64,000 nt of DNA from Silene conica (Eukaryota > Streptophyta > Magnoliopsida > Caryophyllales > Caryophyllaceae): NCBI GenBank assembly GCA_029255685.2, contig CM055314.2:2312399-2376398 (forward strand), given 5' to 3'. The notes below the pieces were generated by a model, which did not search any database, was not told the DNA's origin, and worked only from the letters and a program-made list of their open reading frames with translations. How positions within the stretch are numbered: the stretch's first letter is position 1; each line of letters starts with the position of its first letter. This document shows positions 34,816 to 44,356 of the stretch, piece by piece. A program made the translations under genes and the position numbers.

Positions 34816-35190
34816 TCATCTCCATGGAAGAGCAAGTTGAGAAGGTTTGCCGGGTGTGACGTTGTTTCCAGCCGGGTCATATATAATGACCCCTGAAAAA
34901 TCCGGTAGCTCGCATTTTCCCCCCATGAGTATGTGCTTCTGCCAAACTGGTCCAGAGACTTGCTGGGTTTCTTCTGGAACATGTGGACTAAACATCATCC
35001 CTTCATTTTGGAGCTGAATGACTGGATCGTTACTCCCAGCTCTATAGCAAGAGGTCCAACGGCGCCATCTTCTAGAGTGGGAGGTGCACATAAACAAGGC
35101 AAAGGCGCAGAAGAAAAGGGTAAGAGCTGCGAGCCCGGTTTGAGGTCCGCTCATGGAAGAATACGAGGCTGAGATCAGGTGGCGAGCCAT
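34816..35190 (-). CDS. Conserved plant membrane-anchored protein of unknown function, 124 aa
   Basis: Single exon. One hydrophobic segment (about residues 18-36, GLAALTLFFCAFALFMC) follows a short polar N-terminus, then a basic stretch (SRRWRRW) and a soluble C-terminus. The C-terminal block VWQKHILMGGKCELPDFSGV followed by IIYDPAGN resembles small uncharacterised plant proteins I have seen, all without assigned function. The start is the ATG about 35 nt after the expected start of transcription from a TATA box at 35252-35261. It converges on RH39. No enzyme motif seen. Confidence 0.8.
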   Translation of the reverse strand: MARHLISASYSSMSGPQTGLAALTLFFCAFALFMCTSHSRRWRRWTSCYRAGSNDPVIQLQNEGMMFSPHVPEETQQVSGPVWQKHILMGGKCELPDFSGVIIYDPAGNNVTPGKPSQLALPWR

Positions 35191-35251
35191 GGTGAGTTAA
35201 ATGGTTTCTTGGATGGTATATTATTTAGTGTACCGTGACTCGGGTTTATGA

Positions 35252-35261
35252 ATTTATATAG
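35252..35261 (-). promoter_or_regulatory. TATA box of the 124-aa gene
   Basis: Read on minus TATATAAATT, 62-71 bp upstream of the ATG at 35190, the right distance for a short leader. Confidence 0.6.
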
Positions 35262-35269
35262 ATCAACAA

Positions 35270-36045
35270 GGTTGGAGTTGAGAGTAATAGGTGTAAAGTG
35301 GTAAACCTTACATATTAGGTATACAGAATTTGGGGTTGTTGCCTGACCTGCCTTACCAAAACCACATCGGCATAAGTACGGAAATGAACTGGTACAACTG
35401 ATCCGCTTCGATAAACTGCTTGCTTGGATATATAGTAGTACAAGATTAAATACTTTACCAACTGCTTTTTTCATTGGATAATCGCATTTTTCTTTGGTGT
35501 GTAATTTGATCATTCACACAAATGCAGTACATGACGCCGTAATTTGTAAACTTAAACGAGCTAAATCTTCCCATTTGAGACCAAAGAGCGGTGTTAAGCC
35601 GCAACATTTAGCTTGCAATTTTGCAAATAGAGGTTGCTAACGGGTCATCTGGGACGGTTACAGGTTGGTTAAAGCATGTCAGGATTTTAGTTTATCGAGT
35701 TGATATTAGGTTTGGATCAATTCATGTTCATGTTGGGTCAATTTCGGCTTGGATCAATTTCCATAGCCACTTTATTAATCTCTCTTTGCTCATAATTTGG
35801 CCCTTCAAATCTACATATATTGTGTTCGAAAGTTAGTTTACTTGATTGTTGCCTTAGACGGTAGGATCATTTTGATCGGACACTGTTATGCAAATAAAGT
35901 TTAGTTTGGCTTGACAAGGGGGAATAATCACACATCTGATGAACAACCAAGCAATATTGTCAACTAAGCCCAAAAACATATCCGTCAAAACAAAAACCTT
36001 TTGACTCTATTTTTTTGACGAGAGGAGTCAGAGGACAAGTATATT
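35270..36045. other. Intergenic region left of the Pong-like element
   Basis: Probable promoter of the 124-aa gene, then DNA in which I see no gene or defined repeat up to the TTA target site at 36046. Confidence 0.5.
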
Positions 36046-36067
36046 AGACTATGTTTATCAAGACTTT

Positions 36068-36083
36068 CATGACCATGGTCATG
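36068..36083. repeat. Perfect 16-bp palindrome near the left end of the transposon
   Basis: CATGACCATGGTCATG, 19 bp from the left end. The right end carries TGACCATGGTCA (40027-40038) at a similar depth. Possible subterminal binding site for ORF1 protein or transposase; that role is inference. Confidence 0.7.
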
Positions 36084-36132
36084 AATTTTTTAATTAAAAA
36101 GAAAAAGGAAAACTAGTGGAAACTAGTGAAAT

Positions 36133-36203
36133 GTAGTGACCTTGTTGTTGCTTTGGTTGTCAGACAACCACAATAACCGGTTGTCAGACAACCACAATAA
36201 CCA
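36133..36203. repeat. Short direct duplication in the transposon 5' region
   Basis: GTTGTCAGACAACCACAATAACC occurs twice in a row, and GTTGTCAGACAAC is itself a perfect interrupted palindrome. It lies upstream of the ORF1 promoter. Confidence 0.7.
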
Positions 36204-36435
36204 AAACACATGACCAAACACATGTACCATTTTCATTGGTACATGGTTTTATTAAAAAAAAAAAAAAAAAACAAAAACAAAAATGAAAAGGACGAAAGTT
36301 GAGTTGAAGTGCAGAACTTTGTAAAAATAGCTCAACTTTTGTAAAAAAGAGCTGTTGAAGAGTAACGGTAATAAATATAATTTTGCTAATTAAAAAAATA
36401 AAAAAATTACACCATCTTTTATATTTTTTCAAGAT

Positions 36436-36445
36436 CTATAAATAG
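36436..36445 (+). promoter_or_regulatory. TATA box of transposon ORF1
   Basis: TCTATAAATA about 105 bp upstream of the ORF1 ATG, giving a leader of about 75 nt. Confidence 0.5.
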
Positions 36446-36548
36446 AGCTCAATGTTGATATATATTTATTCACTCAATTTTTTTTTGTATTTTCTCTCTA
36501 ACTTTCTTTCTATTATCTAAAAAAATCTCAATAATACATTCTACAATC

Positions 36549-37871
36549 ATGAATAGAAATTTTATTGATTTATTGAATTCAGAAGATTATCCAGGTTCTC
36601 CAACTGATCCAAACTCTCAAACTAATCCAAATAATTCATCTTCTCAAAATTTCTCAAATTTTACAAACTCTCAAAATAACTCATCGTCTCAAAATTACTC
36701 AAATTTTACAACGTCTCAAAATAACCAACTACCCCAAAATAACCCAAATTTTACAAACTATCAAAATAATCCAAATATCCATAATTATTCCAACTCCCTT
36801 AATAATCCAAGTTTTCAAAATTATCCTAATTCACACTCTTTTTATAATTTATCTAACTTTTCAAATAACTCCTTGTCTCAACAACCAAATCAAATAACTC
36901 CATCTGGAGCTTCACCTTCTTTAACTACTCAAAACCCTAAACAAACAAGAAAACGGGGTGAATTCAACGCGTGGCGTGAGGAGGAAGATGAAGCGCTAAT
37001 GTCAGCATGGTGTTTGGTGAGCAATAACCCAATAATTGGTAAAAATCAAAATACAAATATAAGATGGAAGAAGTTAAAGGAAGTATATGATCAAACTCAG
37101 CTGGAAAATCCTACGGAAGTTGGTGTGAAAAGCATGGATGCTATGAGGTGTCGTTATAAACGACTGAATGAATGTGCGAATAAGTGGATTTCCTGCTACA
37201 AGGACGTGCTTAGTCGACCAAGGAGGAGTGGAACAAATATGGAAGATGATGAAAATGCCGCTCAACAACTTTATGTTAGTGATAAGGGTAGTAAGTTTAC
37301 TCATTTAAAAGTTTATAATAATGTTATGAGTAAAAATCCAAAGTGGAGCTTAGATAAAGTGGGTATACAACAAATAGAGTTTGATGAAAATGAGGAAATC
37401 GAAATTGAAAGTGGTGGAAGTTCAAAAAGATCGAGAACAAATAAAAGTGGTGAATATAGTGTTGAAACCCCTCCAAGTGTCAATGTTAATGAATCAACTG
37501 GGTATCGTCCGGAGGGTAGAGATGCAGCTAAAAAGAAACGGAAAGGTAAATCACAAGCTCAACCATCTACAATGTCCCCGGAATATCTTGCATCTATTCA
37601 ACGTTTGAGCATTGCACGACAAGGAGAGGTTGAAGTATTGCAGAGGAAACTTGATTTTGATAGAGAAGTTGAGAAATCTCGGATCGAAATGGAAAGAGCT
37701 CGACTCGAAATTGAGAGATCTCGGATTGAAATGGATAAGCAAAATAAAGTTGATTTTGATAGACAAACAGAGATGAAGATGTTAAGCAATTTATTTGCAA
37801 GAGAGAATTTAACACCTCAAGAAGAACGTATAAAGTTAGATCTTATCCAAAAATATTATCCTTCTACTTAG
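36549..37871 (+). CDS. Pong-like element ORF1, SANT/Myb-like DNA-binding protein
   Basis: 440 aa, single open frame. Residues 1-130 are an Asn/Ser/Gln-rich low-complexity region with repeated QNxxNFTN-like units. Residues about 138-222 form a SANT/Myb-like trihelix domain with spaced tryptophans (W142, W154, W173, W213). KKKRKGK at 328-334 is a likely nuclear signal, and 360-412 is a charged heptad-like coiled coil rich in RIEMERARLEIERSR. In PIF/Pong elements ORF1 is needed with the transposase, probably for nuclear import and end binding. Host databases often mislabel such proteins as GST T3-like. The start is the first ATG after the TATA box. Confidence 0.9.
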   Translation: MNRNFIDLLNSEDYPGSPTDPNSQTNPNNSSSQNFSNFTNSQNNSSSQNYSNFTTSQNNQLPQNNPNFTNYQNNPNIHNYSNSLNNPSFQNYPNSHSFYNLSNFSNNSLSQQPNQITPSGASPSLTTQNPKQTRKRGEFNAWREEEDEALMSAWCLVSNNPIIGKNQNTNIRWKKLKEVYDQTQLENPTEVGVKSMDAMRCRYKRLNECANKWISCYKDVLSRPRRSGTNMEDDENAAQQLYVSDKGSKFTHLKVYNNVMSKNPKWSLDKVGIQQIEFDENEEIEIESGGSSKRSRTNKSGEYSVETPPSVNVNESTGYRPEGRDAAKKKRKGKSQAQPSTMSPEYLASIQRLSIARQGEVEVLQRKLDFDREVEKSRIEMERARLEIERSRIEMDKQNKVDFDRQTEMKMLSNLFARENLTPQEERIKLDLIQKYYPST

Positions 37872-37944
37872 AATAGGATTAATCTTGTTTAAATTTAATT
37901 AATATTTAATTAATTTTATTAGGTAGCCTTAAGCTTTAATTTAT

Positions 37945-38150
37945 CTGTACTGTCTACATCAAATTAGTATGTCCTTATGTTAGTATATTGTCTTAATCAA
38001 TATGTGTTGTCTGCATCAAATTAATGTCTTCCCTATGTCAATGTATTGTCGAAATCATTATGTATTGTCTACATCAAAATAATCTATCCTCATGTCAGTG
38101 TATTGTCCTAAACATTTGGTATTGTCTACATCATATAGAGTTGTCTATAT
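37945..38150 (+). repeat. 58-bp tandem repeats between ORF1 and transposase
   Basis: TGTCTACATCAAATTA or a close variant recurs at 37951, 38009, 38067 and 38123 (spacing 58, 58, 56), each followed by AT-rich sequence with TATTGTC. The array sits immediately upstream of the transposase gene and may act as its promoter or a protein-binding array (inference). Confidence 0.8.
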
Positions 38151-38261
38151 CAAAAGTTGGCTTTAAATACTCAAATTCACAATGAAAATTTCACAACCAT
38201 CTTCCTTTAAAGTCTTCTCTTAAAATCTATTCAACTACCACTTCTAAAAGCTTAGAAAATA

Positions 38262-39626
38262 ATGTCAGATCATTCAACTAATAATTTAAATGGTTGGGAT
38301 CAAAATACTATTTTTTTTAATCAATGGCAAAATCGTATTATGGAAGAAAATCGTTTCATAGACCACATCGTGGAAGAGGACATTATATCTCATTCGAACC
38401 AATTTCTACAACCCCAAAATCCAACTCCTAGATCAGATAGGCAATATATTGAAAGAAATCGTGAGCAAGGTCATGAACAATTGTACAATGACTACTTTGC
38501 TGATAATCCAGTTTATCCTGCTCACATATTTCGTCGAAGATTTAGAATGCAAAAACATGTATTCGATCGTTTGGTTGAGGCTGTTAGTAGGAGTGATTCT
38601 TTCTTTCAACAAGGCCCTAATGGCAGCGGGCGACTTGGGTTCTCAGCAATCCAAAAGTGCACTGCAGCCATACGAGTTTTGGCCTATGGAGCATCGCTTG
38701 ATTCCCTTGATGAATATTTACGCATGAGTAAAGCTGTTATAAGGGAATCTGTTAAACATTTTGTTGAGGCTGTGATTTCTAACTTTCAAGAAGACTACCT
38801 TCGAACTCCCACTGAACAAGATTTAGAAAGATTACTCCATATTAGTGAACAACGTGGATTTCCAGGCATGTTAGGTAGTATAGATTGCATGCATTGGGAG
38901 TGGAAAAATTGTCCAAGTGCATGGGCCGGACAATATGTTGGGAGAAACACAAAGACAACCATCATTCTTGAGGCTGTTGCATCACACGATTTATGGATAT
39001 GGCATGCATTCTTTGGAACACCAGGTTCGTGCAATGATATCAATGTTCTTCAACGTTCACCTGTTTTTAATAATATTTTAGAAGGTCGGGCACCAAGAGT
39101 AAACTATACTGTGAATGGTCGCCATTATAACATGGGATATTATCTTACTGATGGTATATATCCGTCGTGGGCTGCATTCGTCAAATCAATTACTGCTCCA
39201 CAACTTCGAAAGCACAAATTATTTGCTCAATACCAAGAAGCAACTAGGAAAGACGTGGAGCGTGCGTTTGGAGTTTTGCAAGCTCGGTTTGCATTCATTA
39301 AACGCCCTTGTCTTATCTGGGATGATCGTATGATGGGTAAAATTATGATGGCTTGTATTATCATGCATAACATGGTGGTTGAGGATGAGCGAGACACGTA
39401 CCTAAATCACTGGGATACAAATGAATTTAATGAAGACGTGCTCACACGGGGAAGTACACCAAATGGAGATAATCTCAATACCGAGACTTTTCAATTCTCT
39501 ACAACAAATTCAAGCCTAAGTGCTTATATGCAACGTCGCTCCCAACTTCGAGATAAAAATACGCATGAAAATCTAAAAAATGATCTAATTGAGCACATTT
39601 GGGAAAAATTTGGTAACCATAACTAA
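38262..39626 (+). CDS. Pong-like PIF/Harbinger transposase (DDE)
   Basis: 454 aa, uninterrupted. The N-terminal part (about 78-170) has the FRRRFRM...F.RLV helix-turn-helix-like region of plant Harbinger transposases. Catalytic blocks: GSIDCMHWEWKNCP (D208), GSCNDINVL (D259), YYLTDGIYPSW (D297) and RKDVERAFGVLQARF (E333). D297 and E333 are separated by 35 residues, the DD35E spacing I recall for Pong. CIIMHNMVVEDE closes the domain (366-376). The enzyme would cut at the element ends and insert at TTA/TAA. The start is the first ATG of the frame; the protein shows no sign of decay. Confidence 0.95.
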   Translation: MSDHSTNNLNGWDQNTIFFNQWQNRIMEENRFIDHIVEEDIISHSNQFLQPQNPTPRSDRQYIERNREQGHEQLYNDYFADNPVYPAHIFRRRFRMQKHVFDRLVEAVSRSDSFFQQGPNGSGRLGFSAIQKCTAAIRVLAYGASLDSLDEYLRMSKAVIRESVKHFVEAVISNFQEDYLRTPTEQDLERLLHISEQRGFPGMLGSIDCMHWEWKNCPSAWAGQYVGRNTKTTIILEAVASHDLWIWHAFFGTPGSCNDINVLQRSPVFNNILEGRAPRVNYTVNGRHYNMGYYLTDGIYPSWAAFVKSITAPQLRKHKLFAQYQEATRKDVERAFGVLQARFAFIKRPCLIWDDRMMGKIMMACIIMHNMVVEDERDTYLNHWDTNEFNEDVLTRGSTPNGDNLNTETFQFSTTNSSLSAYMQRRSQLRDKNTHENLKNDLIEHIWEKFGNHN

Positions 39627-40122
39627 AAAAGTTGCATTTTATTGCATTATTACGATATTCATGTATGATTTAGGAGTAAAATGTATGCATTGTCTCATGC
39701 TTTTAATGTAGTTTATGTTTTGTTTTTATATTCGTATCCGATTTAACAAGAGCTTTTAGAATTTAGAAGTCATTTTACTATTTTAATAAAAAATAAATAT
39801 GTATTTGAAAAATAAATTTATTTTTAAGTTATTTTTTACATATTATTTATTTTAAGTTATTTTATTTTTAAAAAAAGTAAGTGTTTATAGAAAAAAAAAA
39901 GAGTGAATAAAAAGTATGAGAGAGAAGATGTGGTTAAGGTGGTTAAGATGGTTATTGATAAACTTAAAAAAAGTATTGGTAAGTTGTTAAACATGGTCAT
40001 CAATATAAGTGTATTATTTTAGTGGATGACCATGGTCACTCATGGTCATTGATAAACATAGTCTTAGAGACTTACGCGCTGTTTGATAAACAACATATTA
40101 AAAAAAACTTTAGCATATTTGG

Positions 40123-40733
40123 TAGAGGAGGCAATCATTGACACGACCCGAAAACACGACATGAACCCGACACGAATCCGACACGAAATTAGCGGGTTCA
40201 GGTCAAGATATTTCAACCCGTTTACGTAATTGGGTTGACACGAACACGACTCAAACTTATATGGGTCGGGCGGGTTTGGGTCAAGATATTTCAACCCGTT
40301 TACGTAATTGGGTTGACACGAACACGACTCAAACTTATATGGGTCGGGTTAGGGTTGGGGTCTTGCGATACGAACCGACACGAATAACCCATTAATTTAA
40401 ATGGGTCATGATATATCCATCTAAATGGGTATAATCGAATTATGTTATAGACATGAAAATTGTTTATTCTTGTTGTAAATTTTAATTTTGAATGCATTAT
40501 ATTTATATGGGTTGGATGGGTTAAACGGGTTTAATGGTTCGAAATTGATCTTTTAAAACTTAAATGGGTTACACAAGTCGGGTTGGGTTATTGAAAAAAT
40601 AAATGGGTTGGGTTAGGGTTGATGCATGCAACCCGTTTATCTAATTGGGTCGGGTTAGGGTTGAGTGGATCATGACCTATTTGATGATGGCACGAACCTG
40701 AACCCGACACGACCCAACCCGTTGCTAGGTCTA
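40123..40733. mobile_element. Non-autonomous hAT-like element, 611 bp
   Basis: Perfect 8-bp duplication ATATTTGG at 40115-40122 and 40734-40741. Ends TAGAGGAGGCAAT and GTTGCTAGGTCTA. The interior is dense in GGGTTGGGTT/ACCCGACACG motifs and includes a direct duplication of about 75 bp (about 40200-40340). Same family as 56811-57354, opposite orientation. No coding. It ends about 205 bp before the ATG of the 161-aa gene. Confidence 0.9.
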
Positions 40734-40938
40734 ATATTTGGAACAAGTGCAGGGCGAGATCCGCCATAACCCGCCCACTAACATCCCTCTTCGGAACAAA
40801 ACGGATTCGTTCACTCCGGACTTCCGAGCCGTGAGCTTATTGACAACTTGATCGTTGGTTGAGTCTCTAAAGTCTAAACCCTCGCTGAAACCCTGAACTC
40901 TCTTTCATCCCCAGCACATCGGAAATCTGAGAAAAAAA

Positions 40939-41424
40939 ATGCATCAAAGATCATCACTTTCCCTCTCCAAATTCATCTTCAGATACCCTTTTCACCATTA
41001 CACAAAACCCACCTCTCCATTTCTCACAAAACTCTTAACCACACATTCTTATTCATCCTCTTCATCCTCAAAATTACCACTTTTCACCATACCCACTTCG
41101 AATCTTCCTGTTTTTAATCACCCATATAGCTCAATTCTCTTTTGCAGGAATTTCAGTGCAGAATTTGACAAGAACAAGATTGTTGATGAAATAAACTTCA
41201 AGTTTGCTGAAGCAAGGGAGGAAATTGAATCTGCTATGGATTCCAAAGAAACTGTTTATTTTAATGAGGAAGCTCAGTGTGCCAAAGATGCTGTTAATGA
41301 GGTTTTGGATATGTTTAATGGCTTGTTGGGGAAACTTGATGGTCAAGAAAGAGATGCTTTGCAGAGATCCATGGGGTTGAAGATTGAGCAACTTAAAGCT
41401 GAGCTTCAGCAATTGGATGATTGA
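40939..41424 (+). CDS. Conserved plant protein of unknown function, probably mitochondrial, 161 aa
   Basis: Single exon. Residues 1-70 are rich in Ser, Arg, Lys, Phe and lack acid residues, as in a mitochondrial presequence. CRNFSAEF (69-76) fits an R-x-F-S processing site. Residues 78-161 are a helical acidic domain (FAEAREEIESAMDSKETVYF, a DAVNEVLDMFNGLL helix, then LQRSMGLKIEQLKAELQQL), the conserved part of a small plant family I recognise only as uncharacterised. The start is the first ATG; the upstream 200 bp to the hAT-like element must hold the core promoter. Function unknown. Confidence 0.85.
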   Translation: MHQRSSLSLSKFIFRYPFHHYTKPTSPFLTKLLTTHSYSSSSSSKLPLFTIPTSNLPVFNHPYSSILFCRNFSAEFDKNKIVDEINFKFAEAREEIESAMDSKETVYFNEEAQCAKDAVNEVLDMFNGLLGKLDGQERDALQRSMGLKIEQLKAELQQLDD

Positions 41425-41647
41425 TTGAGGTTTTATTTTGTTGGTTTTTTACTCGATTCATCCCCTGCCCTTTATGCCTGGGTTTATTGACGAAATGCTG
41501 TATAAGGTTGATGTGAATTGGAAGATTTTTTCAGTTTAATTATGAATTTTCATGGAATTTTGCTAATAATTCGAGTTTTTCATTCTTCTACCATCATGGT
41601 GCTTCATATTTCTCTGTTGCTAGCTTCTCTAAGTTACTGTTTCCCAT

Positions 41648-41732
41648 ACTCATGTGAAAGGAGAGTGCTAATATGGAGTTTTTTTCATTCTGCTAATCGC
41701 TTTGTATACTCATGTGAAAGGAGAGTGCTAAT
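41648..41732. repeat. 59-bp-period duplication downstream of the 161-aa gene
   Basis: TACTCATGTGAAAGGAGAG followed by TGCTAAT occurs at 41648 and 41707. Lies between the gene and the 81-bp minisatellite. Confidence 0.8.
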
Positions 41733-41754
41733 CGCTTTGTATGCTAATTTCCAC

Positions 41755-42235
41755 ATCAGAATAAAAAACGAGGTTTCATCCCAAAACCAACTACGTGAGC
41801 CTAGGTCAAACAAAAGAGGGAAGAAAATTTCCGCATCAGAATCAAAAACGAGGTTTCATCCCAAAACCAACTGCCAATGTAAGGAATAACTCTTATTCCT
41901 TACATTGCCAGTTGGTTTTGGGATGAAACCTCGTTTTTGATTCTGAAGCGGAAATTTTCTTCCCTTTAAGTGTTTGACCTAGGCTCACGTAGTTGGTTTT
42001 GGGATGAAACCTCGTTTTTTATTCTGATGCGGAAATTTTCTTCCCTTTAAGTGTTTGACCTAGGCTCACGTAGTTGGTTTTGGGATGAAACCTCGTTTTT
42101 GATTCTGATGCGGAAATTTTCTTCCCTTTAAGTGTTTGACCTAGGCTCGCGTAGTTGGTTTTGGGATGAAATCTCGTTTTGGATTCTGATGCGGAAATTT
42201 TCTTCCCTTTAAGTGTTTGACCTAGGCTCACGTCC
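41755..42235. repeat. 81-bp minisatellite with an inverted left part
   Basis: Four direct units of 81 bp start near 41911, 41992, 42073 and 42154 (each GTTGGTTTTGGGATGAAA...GAAATTTTCTTCCCTTTAAG...GACCTAGGCTCACG). To the left, 41755-41875 holds about one and a half units in inverse orientation. The turning point is AATGTAAGGAATA/TATTCCTTACATT near 41885. Because 81 is 27 codons, the array gives a repeated open frame on the minus strand; I regard that as incidental. Confidence 0.9.
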
Positions 42236-42380
42236 GAGGTTTCAGAGTTTCAGTATAGAACTTCATGGGACATTGTTGTGATCGCTTAATGTTGTTTTTG
42301 TATGGTTGAATATGGATTGGAACTTTCAATTGGTGGATACGAGTGATTATTGTTGATTAACACCGGTAATAGCTTGGTAA

Positions 42381-42602
42381 GGCCCTGTTTTTTTCGGCTG
42401 AAACGAGCTGAATTGAATTAATTGAAAGATAGCTTAATTGAACTAAATTAAGTGGAACTAGGTGAACTAAATTTTGTTGAATTAAAAGGTAATTTTGTGA
42501 AGAGATTAACTGAACACAATTGATTGAACGTAAATAAAAGTTAACGGAATATAACCAAGCAAAATTGGAAGGAGTTGAAATTAAGCCAGAAAGAACAGGA
42601 CC
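42381..42602. mobile_element. Tourist-like MITE
   Basis: Left end GGCCCTGTTTTTTTCGGCTG, right end AGCCAGAAAGAACAGGACC, inverted. The 5' flank is TAA; the 3' flank reads TTG, so the duplication is eroded. The interior is rich in TTGAATTAATTGA. Close relative of 47478-47703. Confidence 0.75.
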
Positions 42603-42609
42603 TTGACCA

Positions 42610-43360
42610 CCTCCACCGGCTTATATAGACTTTCTGGTTTGTCCCGTTATCAGGCTTTTCTAGATGAATAAGATAGGAAATGTTTGTGTTAAGGCTGTTG
42701 GTTACATATATGTTTTTCTATTAGATTTGTATGTCGCTCCTTGTGAAACGCTACTCCGTACTTCTAGTATGATACTGTCCGCTTTGTCTCCGGTGGAGAG
42801 GAAGCCGACATAGTGTCTTTAGATAGTTTCATTCTGCCAGAAATAGGAGTCTTATGATATTACAGATTCAATTCTTGCTGAATGTGATACGATGCAAGCT
42901 TGTGATTCTATAACGGAGGTTTTTATGAACCGTGTATCCTAGGTTTGTAGAAATGATCTATGGCATCCCGAGACCCGAGTCGTAGCTGTTATGAATTTAT
43001 GTTGACGATGGCACGTCTATGTACCTCTAATCTCTAGCCATGTCACCATGTGTGTTTATTTACCGCGGTATCTACATCAGTTGAGTATAAGATGACGAGT
43101 GTTTGGGGTTTGCTAGTTGAAGAAAGTAAGTTTATGTTGGTAGGTTCAATGGTTCCTTTCATGATATTCTTTCTCAGTTCGAGATTTAATCTCTGAATTG
43201 CGGTCGCTGTCCATTCTCAGTCGTTCCAGAAACGCGGTTAATACTGCCTCTACGGCCGCGATTGATGAGTTTAGGTTCTATGGTTGAGCCATACAGGTTT
43301 GTTTTCAGGTACACTTATTATCCATGTTTGAGAACAAGCAATAGTGGGGTTGGGTTATTG
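42610..43360. other. Intergenic DNA
   Basis: No gene, terminal repeats or tandem repeats recognised. Confidence 0.5.
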
Positions 43361-43370
43361 CCTCTATATC

Positions 43371-43531
43371 ATGGTTTTAAATCTCGGTATCGGTCGCAGT
43401 CGCGGTAACGGGATAACCGGATCTTAATCGGCCATTGCGGCGGATCACGGTGAATCTCGGTGATTTCTCGGGCAATATCTCGTATCGGTAGAGTGAAAAT
43501 CTGATACAACTCGCCCGAGATTTAAAACCAT
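43371..43531. mobile_element. Small hAT-like MITE, 161 bp
   Basis: ATGGTTTTAAATCTCGG and CCGAGATTTAAAACCAT are perfect inverted ends. Flanks TCTATATC (43363-43370) and TCTATATA (43532-43539) match at 7 of 8, pointing to an 8-bp duplication. The interior is GC-rich compared with its surroundings. Confidence 0.75.
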
Positions 43532-44356
43532 TCTATATACATATTTTATGATATTCATTTAAGTTTGGGGGATAAATTTTGATCTCGGGACTTGTTTTTT
43601 TCGATTTAACGTCACTCATCAAATTACATTTTAGATCTACAAAATTTTGTATAAAATATTTTAGATCCTATAAGTTTTTCAGATTTACAAGTCTAGTTCA
43701 ATTCATATTTTACATGTTCAAAAAGTTCTGTCCATATAATTTAGTGTATATCTTATAAATTTAGCTTCGAAAAGTTAAAATCCTATAAGTTACTTATAAA
43801 TTTTTTTAAAAAAATTAATACAAAAGAACACAATCTTCACATTATTACTATTTTTAAAACAAAATTAAAATGGTTGTATAGTTGCTCTTAATTTGACCAT
43901 TACTAGGTTAACTCATTGTCGAATTATCCACCGACTTGAATAAAAAACGAGCCATGGACTTGTGGGTCGTCATTTTGGGTTGGTTATTGCCGGATTCTTA
44001 ATGGGCCGGATAAGCATTACTTTTAATGGTTAGCCATAACCTTTGATAAGATTGAGTCAGTTTGATTTACCCAATTCTCCGGGTTCTAATAAATTACTCT
44101 CTTTTTTCGGTTTTTTTACCCAAAGAATAAGAAGCGATATTTTTAATTATTCTTATTGGATAACAGGTGGTTCATAAATAATGGCACAAATGATCAAATT
44201 ACATATCAAATCCTTATCAAAATAGAAAAGTAAACAAGGAGTAAGACACCTAAATATGCATAGATAAGCAAACGACCGAAATAAAGAGAGTAAGGTTCAG
44301 ACGTTTATTAACTCAGGCTCCTCGCTCAAATCGAATTAGCTTTTGCTAGCTATAGT

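Larger units (their letters stand above)
36049..40063 (+). mobile_element. Complete Pong-like PIF/Harbinger transposon
   Basis: 4015 bp, flanked by a perfect 3-bp TTA duplication (36046-36048 and 40064-40066). Ends GACTATGTTTATCAA and TTGATAAACATAGTC are perfect 15-bp inverted repeats; just inside both lie palindromes built on TGACCATGGTCA. It holds two open genes in the same direction, ORF1 (36549-37871) and transposase (38262-39626), the two-protein layout of plant PIF/Pong elements. Both frames run from ATG to stop without interruption. By structure it could be autonomous; expression is unknown. Confidence 0.93.

Noticed and set aside
42019-42231. Repetitive 70-aa minus-strand frame
   Set aside because: It is the 81-bp minisatellite read in an open frame; the period is a multiple of three, so openness is expected.
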